This document shows, piece after piece, positions 45,776 to 58,827 of a DNA stretch of 64,000 bases. Numbering within the stretch: the stretch's first letter is position 1; every line of letters starts with the position of its first letter. Origin of the DNA: Epichloe hybrida (Eukaryota; Ascomycota; Sordariomycetes; Hypocreales; Clavicipitaceae). The stretch covers positions 124,001-188,000 of the forward strand of contig JAFEKR010000036.1 of assembly GCA_019022495.1 (NCBI GenBank). The letters run 5' to 3'. The notes below the pieces were generated by a model. It saw only the letters and a program-made list of their open reading frames with translations, was not told the DNA's origin and searched no databases. The position numbers and the translations under genes are program-made.

Positions 45776-48645
45776 AGCTAAATTAAGGGATTTTACTATA
45801 ATTAATTAGTTATAAGAAATAAGGGTTTAAGAGAGAGAAAGAGAAGAGAAAAAAAGGGCTAGGAATTAGGTTTATAAAGACACTACCTAAATAATAGATA
45901 GTAATAACTAGTAAGTAATAGCTACTAATAACTAATTTATAACACTATAAAGGTATAAATTATAGGAGCTTGCTAACCTCTAAGGGGCACTTATAAATAG
46001 CTGCTAATAACTGTCTATATAGCTAATAAGGACTATAAGAGTAAGGCTAAGACTATAGGAACTATTTAATCTTACTAATCTCTATATTATTACATTACTT
46101 AGACCTTAAAAGCACTTACCCTCCACTATTTATCTATATCTCTTTTCCTCTCTTTTATTACTTTAACCTAGCTTTATTAAGTAAGCTACTATTCTCTATT
46201 TCTCCTTCTAAAAATATACTATTAATAATTATACTATTTAATCTAGTTAAGAAATAGCTAATTATAAAGAAAATATAGTTAATAAAAGCGCTTACACTAA
46301 TATAAATAGTAGCACTATTATATACTTTACTTATAGCAAATATCTTATGCTATTCTATATCTATGTTTTAATCTATAGAACTAAGGGTTCTTTCTTTAGA
46401 GATAAAAAGGGAAGTACTATAAAGCTTAACCTAGTTAACCTTTATGGTTAGTAACCTTTGCTATTCTATCTAAGATAAAGCTAGCTATAACCCTTAACTA
46501 GGTTTAAAGTCTATTAAGATAGTAATAACTTTAACTAGGTAACGCTAATTAGAATAGGGTGGGATTAGTTAAGCTAGCAAACCTATTTAATAGATATCTA
46601 TAAATTCCTAAGAAAAGCCTATAAGACACTAAGTAAAGACTAGCTTAACTAGTTTAAACTAACTACTATAGGTAAGATTATTATACATAGCCTTAAAGTA
46701 ATAGTAGTTATACTACTATAAATATTTGTGATTAAGCTAATAGAAGATTTTAACTTAAACACTCTATAGTAATTAATTAGTTTAAAAGCTAGGAGACTTT
46801 ATTCTAACTACTAGCCTATTAATATTAAGTATAGTTTAAAGTATAACCCTATTAACCTTTACTTAGATATAAGCTATTAACGCCTTATTATAGGATTTAT
46901 ATTCTTTATAAACCACTAGATATGCTTTCTATTTAATTAAAAGTAAGGGTAGCTTTATTACTTTAATAGCATAGAGAAAGGTTAAGTAATAAGGTTTACT
47001 AATTTCACTATAGGATAGAGGTAAATTATATAGCTACTAAACTACCTATATGATTTTAAAGTAATTATAGTTCTAGTAATAAAATAGAAAGGGAACTAGG
47101 AGTATAAATATACTTGTCTAGGGTTTCTATTATAAGCGATTTATTGCTAAGTTAGACACTAAGCACTTAATTTACTTTCTAAAGACTAGAACACACTAAA
47201 CTAATATAATATTAAATTTAAATAGTTATATATATTTAGTAAGGATTTAAGTATTAGTTATTGCTTTAAGCTTTATTTAAGAGACTAAATAATTACTAAT
47301 AATGTCCTAGACCTAAGGTATAGTTATACTAGAGCTCTTATAAGAACTATAAGAGTCCTATAAGACATAGCTATAAATAAATTAGGAGTTAGAGACTAGT
47401 TACCTAGGGAGTAATCTTACTAGAAGGACTTTAACCTCTAATACTTAATATATAATATAACAAAGCGCTAGCTACTTTATTTTATAACCTAAATAATTAG
47501 TAAAGGTTTACCTATTAGTATAGTAATTATAGCCTAGGAGAATAAAGTTAGTAATAAAAACTAACTAATTAAATAGTATACTAAAATAGCGTAAAGTAGT
47601 AGACTTTATATCTAGGATTATTAGTAGCCTATTATATATACCTTTACTAAGGATTCTAAAGTCTTTAATATTAGTATTTAAGAGATATTATAAGAATAGG
47701 AAAGGCAAATATAATAGGATATAGATAATAAGTATTAATAGGAAACTAAGGAATAAAGATTAAGTAAAAGGGTAAGTTCCTAGGTATTATAAAAGTCCTT
47801 ATTAGGACTATTATCTTTAACTAGATATAAAGAGATACTATAGTCTTTAGCTATAAAACTTAAGGCACTCTAGTAAGGTAAGTAGGGATAAGCGCATAGT
47901 ATTATAAACTAAACTCTTTAATAATAGTAAGTAGTAACTAATAAGTTATTCTAGATAGACATTAAGGATTAGCTAAGGTTATAGTAAATCTATAGAGTTA
48001 TTAAGGAGAACTAGGTATATAACTATAAAACTCTAGTTAAGTAAGTAAAAGAGAATACTATACACTACCTCTTTAGAGATATAGGATAAGCTATAATAAT
48101 TAATCTTCTTCCTTTTCTTAAGTTAAAATAAGTAGCTTAAAAGAAAATAGTTATATTACTACTAATATTATTTATATATACTTTAGTAGTGTTACCTAGC
48201 TTAGTTTCCTATAGAATATAGCTAGGGATTATTAAAGCTTACTAGTAAGAGAAAAGGCATGCTATAGGATTAATTAATTAATATAAGGATTAGGGAAAGA
48301 GAGCAAGCTAGCGAGATTTAAAGTAACCTACGCTACGCACTCCCTTACTAATGTTACTTACTACTTGCCTATAAACACTAAAGACACTAAAGCTCTCTAG
48401 GGAAATAAAAAATCTAGGTCTTTAGCTAGGGAGGTTTCTTTTCTATTTTCTCTCTTTTTTTTTTCTTTTCTATTCTTTTGTTTTTCTTATAAAAGCTTTA
48501 GACCTATATATACTAGATTAAATAATGCCTTCCCTTAAAATATAGCACCTTACTATTAGTTATACTTAAGAACACTTTAGTTATTACCCTTTTTATTACT
48601 ATTTTCCCTTTCCTAGGGGCTAGGAAAGGAAAACAGTTAGGGAGG
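45776..48645 (+). other. Unassigned RIP-mutated retroelement interior
   Basis: 2.9 kb of AT-rich DNA with no intact frame. It ends in a purine tract (CAGTTAGGGAGG) directly before an LTR-like start at 48,646, so it is probably the 3' interior of a plus-strand LTR element, perhaps the one that begins at 20,301. A plus frame near 47,650-47,900 (for example QERQI and RRLS segments) resembles no family I recognise. Confidence 0.4.
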
Positions 48646-48889
48646 TGTTATATGCTATAATACACACGCCTATAAACGCGCGTATTTGCGATAATAAGCA
48701 TAAGGGATATAGGGGACTATAGGATAAACAATATAATAAGGGATAATAATATAATATTAACGTGTCTAGGCTATTTAGTTTTATCTTAGGCACTATAATC
48801 TATAGTACTATTATTATCTCCCTAAGGCTTATAGTAATAAATATTATAGAAGTGTCCTTTCTCTAGTGTACCTAGCGCGCTTCTGTGGC
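48646..48889 (+). repeat. LTR-like sequence, partner of 20,301
   Basis: Begins TGTTATATGCTATAATACAC after a purine tract. It matches about 115 bp at 20,301 with only RIP-type changes. The hAT-like insertion at 48,890 interrupts it, and it likely continues at 50,551. Confidence 0.55.
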
Positions 48890-49244
48890 CAGAGCATTGC
48901 ATTACATTACATTACACATTACATTACATTACACCTTACCCTTAATAATTACATTACATTACATGTAATTATTTGTAATTATTTGTAATTATTTGTAATT
49001 ATTTTTAACTTTTTAATATTAAGGTTATATAATTAGATATAGATAGTAAAAAATATAATTTAACTATTAAAAAGTTTATATTAAGTTTATAAAAATTTAA
49101 ACTAAGGTCTTACTACTATTCTTACCTAAATTATAATTAATAAAACTAATAAAACTTATCTCTTAGGTTTATTTTAAAGAAAAAACCCTATAACTAAGTG
49201 TATTAGCTATAATATAATTAATATAATTACTTTTAGACTTACTT

Positions 49245-49730
49245 TTAAAATATCCCTTTTCTAGGATTAGATTATATATTAAAGTAAACAAACTATAATT
49301 ACATATAAGGGAAGATTATTGGACTCACTTTTATAATATCTCTTTTCTAGGATTAGATTATATAGCAAAGTGAAGAAACTACAATTACATATAAGGGGTA
49401 ATTAATAGGACCCATTTTTAGACCCACTTTTATAATATCTCTTTTCTAGGATTAGATTATATAGCAAAGTGAAGAAACTACAATTACATATAAGGGGTAA
49501 TTAATAGGACCCATTTTTAGACCCACTTTTATAATATCTCTTTTCTAGGATTAGATTATATAGCAAAATGAAGAAACTATAATTACATATAAGGTGTAAT
49601 TAATAGGACCCACTTTTAGACCCACTTTTATAATATCTCTTTTCTAGGATTAGATTATATAGCAAAGTGAAGAAACTATAATTACATATAAGGTGTTATT
49701 AATAGGACTTACTTTTAGACTTACTTTTAG
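49245..49730. repeat. 99-bp minisatellite, five units
   Basis: CTAGGATTAGATTATAT recurs at 49,261, 49,347, 49,446, 49,545 and 49,644 (spacings 86, 99, 99, 99). Each unit contains GGACCCAYTTTTAGACCCAC. Confidence 0.92.
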
Positions 49731-50431
49731 AAGAAACTATATAACTAGGAAAGGGAAACTAAAGATAGTAAATATTATTAAACTTACTTTTAAAGCTTAT
49801 TTTTAAATACCTTTAATATTAATAAAAATATATTATAAATATTATAAATATTTATTATAAAATAGTTAAGTCCTTTTTTATTAGCTTTTCTAAGGTTTTT
49901 TACTTTTTCTTTAGCATAAAAAACCTTAAAAGTTAATATAATTACCTATAATTATACTTAAATAGCTATATAGCTAGGAATTTCTTTATTATATATATTT
50001 AAATTTCTTTTTTATAATAAGAAATATATATATATAAATATATTATTATTAGAGTTTTAATCTTATTTATATATAATAAAAAGAAATTTCTTTAGGGTAA
50101 TTATTATATTTTAAGTAAAGAAAGTATATTAAAAAGAATAGTAAATCTAAAAAAAAAGTTCTTTAACTAAAAAAACCTTTATAATTTAAAGAAAAAATAA
50201 TAGTATAGTTTATTATTAGAATATACTATATTTAGCTACTATATACCTATAAATAGCTTATTAGTCTAAATAAGCTTAAACATTAAAAAATTATAACTAA
50301 ATAACTAAATTATAATAATAAAAAATAGTAATATTAAGTTAATAGACAAAAATCTAAAGAATATTATAAGATATTAATATACCCCACTTATATTTTACCC
50401 TAACATTACATTTGTAATGAATGTAATGTAT

Positions 50432-50488
50432 TGTAATGTAATGTAATGTAATGTGTAATAATTACACATTACATTACATTACATTACA
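50432..50488. repeat. 57-bp palindrome of TGTAA repeats
   Basis: Two 28-bp arms of TGTAATG repeats around a single A (50,460), inside the right end of hAT-like element C. Confidence 0.9.
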
Positions 50489-50550
50489 CATTACATCCAA
50501 ACCCCAAATATTACATTACATTACATTACATTACATACTCTGTCTGTGGC

Positions 50551-52519
50551 ATATAAGGACCTAATAATCCCCTATACTAGAGTCTCCACCCTACGCGTAA
50601 AGGCTTTAGAGACATATAAGCCCTCTGTCACTCTAATAACTAATTACTATTTTACTACGTAAATAACTACATTATAATGTTCTAGCCATAGCATCCTAAG
50701 TATAATATCTTATGTGAGGCCTAGGATAATATATATATTCTCCTATACTCTCTTTCCTTTCCTTTCTATTTTCACTATAGTCTAGATATACCTTCTCTTT
50801 AGTAACTATATAAGCTCTAGGCTAAACTGTTTTACTACTAACTTACTTATAGCACTATAATAATTATAACTATAATTAATCTAGATATTAATATAATAAT
50901 ATATATTAAAGAGTATAGGAATTAAGAATAGTAATTAGTTTATATATTATACTATATCCCGCTCTAACTCTATATAGCTTAAATAGTTATCCTATATTAT
51001 AGTATATAGTTAGCCTCCTTACCCCTATATAAGACTTTACTTAGGGGCTACTTATTTTCTATAGGGGGAATATTTACCTCCTTATTTACGCTTTCCTTAT
51101 TTACTTTATATAAGTTAATACTAACCTATAGGGGATAGAGTAGGAGAAAGGTACACTCCTAAATATAGTAGTCCTTAAATCTATATTATAGGTAATATCT
51201 CTCCTAATAGCGTTTAGCTAACTTTACTTCTAATACCTATTTAGCTTATTATGCGTTTATAGCTAGCTTTAGACCCTTCTCCTTCTTAACTAGCTTATTT
51301 TATTTCCCTAATTAAGTCCTTACTACACGCACCCTAGTTATTAGTATATTACCCTTATAATTAGTTTAAGGTATAGGTTTAGCTAGCTATAGTTTACATT
51401 AGAACTAGTACTTATTCTCTATAGTAAGGGCCTTAATATTAACTATAATCTTATAATACTATGTAATAGCTATATACTACACGCTCTAGCTAATACCCTA
51501 GCTTACGCTAATTTCTCTTAAACACTTATTAAGCGCTTATTAAAGCTTTACTAGTTTTATATTATCCCCTTAATAATCCCCTTTTACTAATAAGAGCTTC
51601 TCTATAAAGCAAATAAAGAACATAGAAAATAGCTCCCCTAGGCCTTATTTTATCTAGTTAAGTTCTATAAGGGCTATCTCCTACCTATATAAATTAAAGA
51701 ATATAGACCTAAGGTATTCTAGGAATTTAGCTAGGTTAAAATTATAAATACTACCCTATTAAAGAAAGTAGCTACCTAGGACTAGACTTTAGAGAATAGG
51801 TTTTAGTAAATAAATATTTACTTATTCTTATTAGTTCTAATAAAGTCCTTATTTACCTATAGCTTATGTTTTATTAGGAACTTCTATGTGGTAAATAAGG
51901 CCTTATTACTATTATATAGGTTACCTATAGGGATAGGTTTTTATTTTACCCTAGGTATAGTTAAGACTAAGTTAAAGGTAAGAGGTAAAGTAAGGTTTAC
52001 TATTAGTATATTAGGCTAGGCTATAATAAGTAATTAGGTTAAGGGTCCTATAGTGCTTATAGCTACTTATTATTAAAGGCATATAAGTTTTACTATTTGC
52101 TTATTAAGCATAAGTTAAAGTGTCTTAAATTAGGCTTATTAAGCTACTAGTAATGCTATAGCATTAGATAAGGGAGTTATTATCCCCTAGCTAGATTAGT
52201 CTTATAGTTAGAGCGTGTTTACTATATTTATTAATATATCTATTAGTGTTTCTATTATATCTTTTAGTAATTATTAAAAAGGACTAAAGGAAGTCTCTTA
52301 ATTATTATAGACTAGCCCCTAGGCTACTATAAGAGGGCGTTAATATAGTATTAAGAGACTTAAGAAGAAAGGAGAAAAGGTAAGAGACTATCCCTAGTGG
52401 TGCCTCTTATACCCCCTTAGCTACTTATATAAGCCTCCTTTCCCTACCCTAACTGCTTCTACCACTCCCCTCTCTAACTGCTATACGAATAATGCTTAGG
52501 CTAAGCCTAAGCCCTTACA
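50551..52519. other. Unassigned RIP-mutated sequence
   Basis: 2 kb between hAT-like element C and Gypsy copy B. The first part probably continues the LTR interrupted at 48,889. The rest shows gag-like but stop-filled minus frames and a GC-richer patch at 52,430-52,500. No gene can be supported. Confidence 0.35.
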
Positions 52520-55500
52520 AGTAAACATAATATATAAGCGAAAAGCTAATAAAATATATCCCTAAGATAACATTCCCTCTAATAGTTTAACACTAGAAGG
52601 GGACCTAAAATAAAAGATAAAGAAATAGGAAGAGGCTAAGTTATATCTAAATATATCTAGGAAGTATAGTAAATACATTACTAGGAGATTTTGCGTAGAT
52701 TTATAAGGTTTTAGAATAACCTAGTAATGTTTAAATTAAATGGTTAAAGGGGTATAAGAATATTTAATATAAGAAGAAGTTAATGTTTTTAAGGAAATTC
52801 TTTATAACTAAGAAGTGGCGCTAGCCTAGGACTTATTAGAATATAGGAAAGTTAACCCACTAGTTACGCTACTGTAAGTTATAAAGGTTATTAAACACAA
52901 AGCATAGCAAGCAAGCTTAATCCTAATACCTCTTAGGTTATAAGGGAGATTAGTTAATCTTCTAAAGAAAAAGCTAAAGTATGGATATTTAGAGAAGAGT
53001 TATAGCTCTTATAGGAATCCTTATTTTCTTATTATAAAGAAGGACAAAGGGATTTGCCTAATTCTATCTGCCACAAAGTATAATAAGGTAATAATATAAG
53101 ATACGCTAATTCCTTAAGGCGTAAAAGCATTTAGCAAGAGCTTTACAATGTGTAAGATCTTGTTAATAGTTAACTTATTATCTAGATATAATTAGGTAGT
53201 ATTAGCAAAGAAAAGTAAGGATATAATAATGATTTCTACTGTAATTAGACTTTTATAGCTCTATTACTTACTATAAGGAGCCACTAACTTAGTAGCTTAG
53301 TTTATTAGGATTATTAGATAAATCCTATTTAATTTAATCCCTTATATCTGCGTACCTTTCCTAGATAACATTATAGTAAAGGGACTAATAATAACATATA
53401 ACAAAGAGGAGATTATGCTAGGAGTACGTAAATACATGATAGAGTATTTAATTAATATTAATAAAGTTTTAGTTAACATTAAGCTCTCTAGTTACATAGC
53501 CTTAGCGTCTAAGTTAAAGTTCTACTAGAAATTAGCAGAAATTATGAGATTTATATGCGAAATAAACAGGTAAAAGCTAACTAAAGCGAAGATTATAAAG
53601 ATTTTAGACTAGAAGGTTTATTAGGATTAATTAGAAGTGTAATCCTTTATTAGGTTAATAGGAGTTTACTATATCTAGGTAAAACACTACGTGTAAAAGG
53701 TAAAACCACTAGTGATTTTACTAAGGAAAATAAAGGATTAGGAATAGGGACTAAAGTAATAAGAAGCTATGGATATCCTAAAGAAGGCAATAATAATAGC
53801 CCTAATCCTTGTTTTACTTAATCTTAGACTAGGCTTTAGAGAAATTATACTAATGGTTAATATAAGCTTACTTAGATAGGGGGCTATATTATTATAAATT
53901 ATTAATAGCAAACAGTATCTAGTTTAATATAAAAGCAGTACTTAGACTATTACTAAGGCTAAGTATAATATAACTAAGTAAGAATGTTAAGCGGTTATCT
54001 ACACATTAAGAAAACTATGAATTTACCTTTATAGAGTCCTATTTACATTAGAAATAGACTTATAAGTTCTTATGCATTAGCTTAACAGCGTGGTTAATAA
54101 CATGCCTAGAGCTCTTATCACATAATAGATTAGTTATATCCTACTTTTTAATTTCTCTGTATAACACATTCTAGGCGAAAAGAACCGCATTATAAATGCC
54201 TTATCTAGGAAAGGCCCTAGGGCTTTAGATTAATTAGATTAAGAAGTTAAAGGGGATATTAAAGATTTTATTAACTTATATCTTAATAGCGTTAAGATAG
54301 AGAAGGATAGCAAGAGGAATTACTCTAAAGAAATGCAATAAGTTATTAAATTCTTAATAACCCTTTAAAGACTAATTAATCTTAGCGTAAAGGACTATAG
54401 AAAACTATGTAATAAAGTGAAGAAGTTTTACCTAGAAAAGGGTTATCTTTAGAAAAGGCTAATAGGAATTATAAAGGGACTAGCACTAGTTATTAATATG
54501 CCTAAATAATAATAAGCAATTATTAAAGCTATTTATAAGAAACTTAGCTATAAAGGAGTTAAAGTGGTTTTTTAAGCAATAAAGCAGTAATACTAGTAAA
54601 AAGGGCTCTAGAATATAACTTAAGAGATATTAGCATACTACGAGATATATTAGAAATTTATGCCTTAGTAACTACAAGAACTTTTAGTGCTAGACACGCT
54701 AGGGAACCTAATAAGTAAGATTCACATTAACACTTAGTATTTTCTAATTAATTATAGATATAAGTATCTCTTAAAAGCTAGGTATAACCTAACTAGATAG
54801 GTGGAGGCTATGCTAGTTAGGAATGCGATAATACTAGTAATTAGGAAGTTCCTTTTCTCCTTAATTAGTAAATTTAGGCTTTTCCGCTTTGTAGTCTATA
54901 ATAAAGGCCTAGAAATGCAAGGAAACCTTAAAGAAACACTAGTAGATATTAGTATTATAGGGATTTAGATATCTAGGTATAACCTAAAAGCGAACTCGCC
55001 TATTAAAGCTAGACATTAGTCCCTTATATTTGCTCTAGCAAAGCTAGGAGAATTAAATAAGCAATAGTTAAAGCATTTTAATAAAGCCCTCCTTATAGAC
55101 TATACTGCTGTCTAAGAATTATATAGGAAGTTTGCCTTCTATTTAATCTATGGATAGAAGCTAATTTTGCCACTAGAAGTAAAATTCCTAACCTAGAGAC
55201 TAATTAATTAGGATGTAATCACTTTTAGACAAGACTTATTTAAGGTATAAGTCTAGATACTTAAAAGGAAAGCTAAGGATATTAAGAAGGTAAGGAAGAA
55301 GGTATTAGAGTTTAGGCAGTGCCTTATAAACTAAACTAATAAGAACTAAGCCACTTCTCTTAGGAAAGATTAATTAAAACTAGGGGATCTTATCCTAGTA
55401 TATAATGTCTAAAGGAATATTAATATATTCACTATAAAGAAACTTATAATAAGGTAAAATAGACTATTTTGGATTCATAAACGCGCGCTAGTCTCTAGAG

Positions 55501-56966
55501 CCTATTACCTACGAATATTAGATAGAATCTGCCTCTTAAAAACAATCTTAGAAGATTATATTAAGAAGTTTATCCTAGACTTAGAAGGCTAGTGAATGTC
55601 CACAGTAAATAGATAGCTACATACTCCCTAAGGTAGCTAGACAAAGGAAGTAACCCCTAATAAGTATAACAAAGAAGTCTTAGCTATTATGCTATTAGTA
55701 GCTTAGTATAATATGTCTAATTAAATAATTAATAATTACCATATAAGCTAGTAGGAAAGATCTAACTAGGAAGCAATAATCCTTAAGGAAGAAGAAGTTA
55801 AACTCCTACCTTAGAGGACTTTATACTATAGGATTAAGGTATAGCTACCTTAACTAATAAATAAATAACACAAGGAGTATGCAAAGTACCCTCCTACGCA
55901 CTAATAGTACATAGATTAAGAAACGTTTTCTTTGTATTTCCTAAGTTTTATTTCTAAAATACGCAAATATTAATTTAAATGCCAAAGATTAAGTAATTAA
56001 GGCATAGCCTAGTAGCTAAATTATCTATTTTCCTTTATTTACTACCCTTTTTCCCTAATAATTAACTATATTTTCTTTCCTTTGTCTTATATTTATAAGC
56101 TATTTAGAAAAGAGAGAGGTATATTAATTGCTAGGTAAGGAGAGTTTTTAAAGTTAATAGAGTTTAGATTAAGTAAAAGGGCTCCCACTACCTTTATAAA
56201 CTATTCCTTACCTAAGAAAGAAGCGAGAGCTCTTTCTTATAATAACTAAGGACAATACCTAGAAGCAAAACACCACTTATAGCTTACTATATAAGACCTA
56301 TTCTAGATATAATTACTATAGGCGCCTTTGTAAACCCTAGGAATTAAAACGCAGCTATAAAACAAAAAGCATATATATTTATTATAGAATATAATGTGCT
56401 ATATGTATAAGTTTAAATAATTAGAATAGAAAATACTATTTAATCTTCTATATATAGACACTAGTAAGGCCTAATAACGCTTAGGACACTAAGAAAGAGT
56501 GTGTAGAAAATACCTATTAGAATAAGCTACTTCTATGGGAATAAGGACCTAGTAGTAATAACTGTTTTTAATAGTAAGGGCTAAAGCACTATTAGCCTTA
56601 GTGTAGCTCCTTATAAACTCCTTTAAGAGGTTTATCTTTCTTATAGTTATAATAAGGTAAGGAGGAGCTCCCTTAGGGATATTATTATTATTATTAGTAG
56701 TGCGAAGAGAAATCTCTGCGTATATTAGAACACTACTATAGCTAATGTTAATCCCACTACGCACCTAGAATGTAAACAGAAACTTATACTATAGTAATAA
56801 TAACTATTAGCAAATGTTAATTATAGGATTAAATAGCTCCTAAACTTATATAATCTCTGCTAATAAAAGGAGGGCAAAATTTAGCATAATTAGACTAATT
56901 AAGAGTCTTTATTAACGAAAGTTTATGCTCTAGAACACTTGCCCTTACAATAGCGGTGACGTTAGG
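52520..56966 (+). mobile_element. Gypsy retrotransposon copy B (RT to 3' LTR), RIP-degraded, 5'-truncated
   Basis: Direct repeat of 41,318-45,775 throughout, with almost only C/T and G/A differences. It has RT (FLDN at 53,358-53,369, altered YxDD), RNase H, integrase, polypurine tract and LTR (from 56,122), but lacks gag and protease: similarity begins abruptly at 52,520. The end is at the hAT-like insertion at 56,968. Confidence 0.8.
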
Positions 56967-57779
56967 CCAGAGCTTTGCATGTAGTGTAGTAAATGTAGTA
57001 TTTTGGCTTTCATTGTAGTATGTAGTGTAGTAGATTTTAGTGTAGTGTAGTATGTAGTGTAGTGTAGTAAATACTACACTACACTACAAATACTACAAAT
57101 ATAGTATTAGTAAAAAAAAAAGTGGGGTATTATATAGTTTTATAATATTCCTTAGATTTTTCTTAATTAAGTTAATATTAGCTGTTTTTTTTATTATAAT
57201 TTAGTTATTTAGTTATAAATTCTTAAAGTTTAAGATTATTTAGATTATTAAGCTAATTATAGGTATATAGAAGCTAAATAAGGTATATTTTAGTTTATAA
57301 TTATAACCTATTTTCTTCCCTTAATTATAGAGGTTACTTTATCTTAATATCTTTTTCTTTAGATTTACTATTTATTTTAGTATGCTTTTTTTGCTTAAAA
57401 TATAGGAATTACCCTAAAGAAATTATTTTTTATTATATATAAATAAGACTAAAACTCTAATAATATTATATATATATATATATAACTATCTTATTAATAA
57501 GAGAATAATAAAATTAAACTAATAAAGAAGTTTCTAGTAATATAGCTATTTTATTAGAGTTATAAATAATTATATTAACTTTAAGGGTTTTTTTAGTAAA
57601 AGAAATAGTAAAAGTACTAAGTAAAGTTACTTAAAAAGAACTTAACTATTTAATTATAGATTTAATAAATATATATAATGAATTTTCCTTAGTATTAAAG
57701 TTATTTAAAAATAAGCTTTAAAAGTAAGTTAAATAATATAGATTATCTTTAGTTTTCTTACTTAGTAATATAGTTTTTT

Positions 57780-58470
57780 CTAAAAACAGGTCTAAAAGTG
57801 GGTCTAAAAGTAGGTCCTTATAACTATTAGTAACTTCTTTATAGCTTTCTTGCTTAAATATATAATTTTTACTTTAAAAGAGAAATTTATTTAAAAGTAG
57901 GTCTAAAAGTGGGTCCTTATATATATAGGTAACTTCTTTATAGCTTTCTTACTTAAATATATAATTTTTACTTAAAAAGAGAAATTTATTTAAAAGTGGG
58001 TCCAAAAGTGGGTCCAAAAGTGGGTCCTTATACCTATAGGTAACTTCTTTATAGCTTTCTTGCTTAAATACATGATTTTTACTTAAAAAGAGAAATTTAT
58101 TTAAAAGTGAGTCTAAAAGTGGGTCCTTATAACTATAGGTAACTTCTTTATAGCTTTCTTGCTTAAATACATGATTTTTACTTAAAAAGAGAAATTTATA
58201 TAAAAGTGAGTCTAAAAGTGGGTCCTTATACCTATAGGTAATTTCTTTATAGCTTTCTTGCTTAAATATAAGATTTTTACTTAAATAAAGGAATTTTTAT
58301 AAAAGTAAGTCTATAAATAGGTCTTTATAACTATAAGTAACTTCTCTATAGCTTTCTTACTTAAATATATAATTTTTACTTAAAAGAGAGGGATTTTTAT
58401 AAAAGTGAGTTTATAAGTAAGTTATTATAACTATAACTTACTTCTTTATAGCTTTTTTACTTATATATAT
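57780..58470. repeat. 99-bp minisatellite, seven units
   Basis: ATAGCTTTCT recurs at 57,841, 57,940, 58,051, 58,150, 58,249 and 58,348 and, as a variant, at 58,448. Spacing is 99 bp, with one of 111 that carries an extra 12-bp AAAAGTGGGTCC and a last one of 100. Confidence 0.92.
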
Positions 58471-58518
58471 GATTTTTACTTAAAGGAAATACTTATTAAT
58501 ACTAATAGCTAATAAATT

Positions 58519-58711
58519 TATAAGCTATTATAAGCTATTATAAGCTATTATAAGCTATTATAAGCTATTATAAGCTATTATAAGCTATTATAAGCTATTA
58601 TAAGCTATTATAAGCTATTATAAGCTATTATAAGCTATCATAAGCTATTATAAGCTATCATAAGCTATTATAAGCTATTATAAGCTATCATAAGCTATCA
58701 TAAGCTATTAT
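58519..58711. repeat. Decamer tandem array (TATAAGCTAT)n, about 19 units
   Basis: Nearly uninterrupted 10-bp repeats; four units carry AAGCTATCAT instead of AAGCTATTAT, a C/T difference. Same unit as at 20,102. Confidence 0.95.
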
Positions 58712-58795
58712 ATTACTAAATATAACAAAATACTACAAATACTACATGTAGTAGAAAAATCTCCTTGTAGTATAGTATGTAGTATAGTGTAGTAT

Positions 58796-58827
58796 GTAGT
58801 GTAGTGTAGTATACTACACTACACTAC
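58796..58827. repeat. Perfect 32-bp palindrome
   Basis: GTAGTGTAGTGTAGTA followed directly by its reverse complement, close to the right end of hAT-like element D. Confidence 0.95.

Larger units (their letters stand above)
48890..50542. mobile_element. hAT-like non-autonomous element C, 1,653 bp, complete
   Basis: Termini CAGAGCAT and ATACTCTG, flanked by a perfect 8-bp duplication TCTGTGGC (48,882-48,889 and 50,543-50,550). Subterminal regions are CATTA/TGTAA simple repeats, including a near-perfect 57-bp palindrome (50,432-50,488). The interior has a 99-bp minisatellite and no coding capacity. It is homologous, in reverse, to the element at 56,968. Confidence 0.88.
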
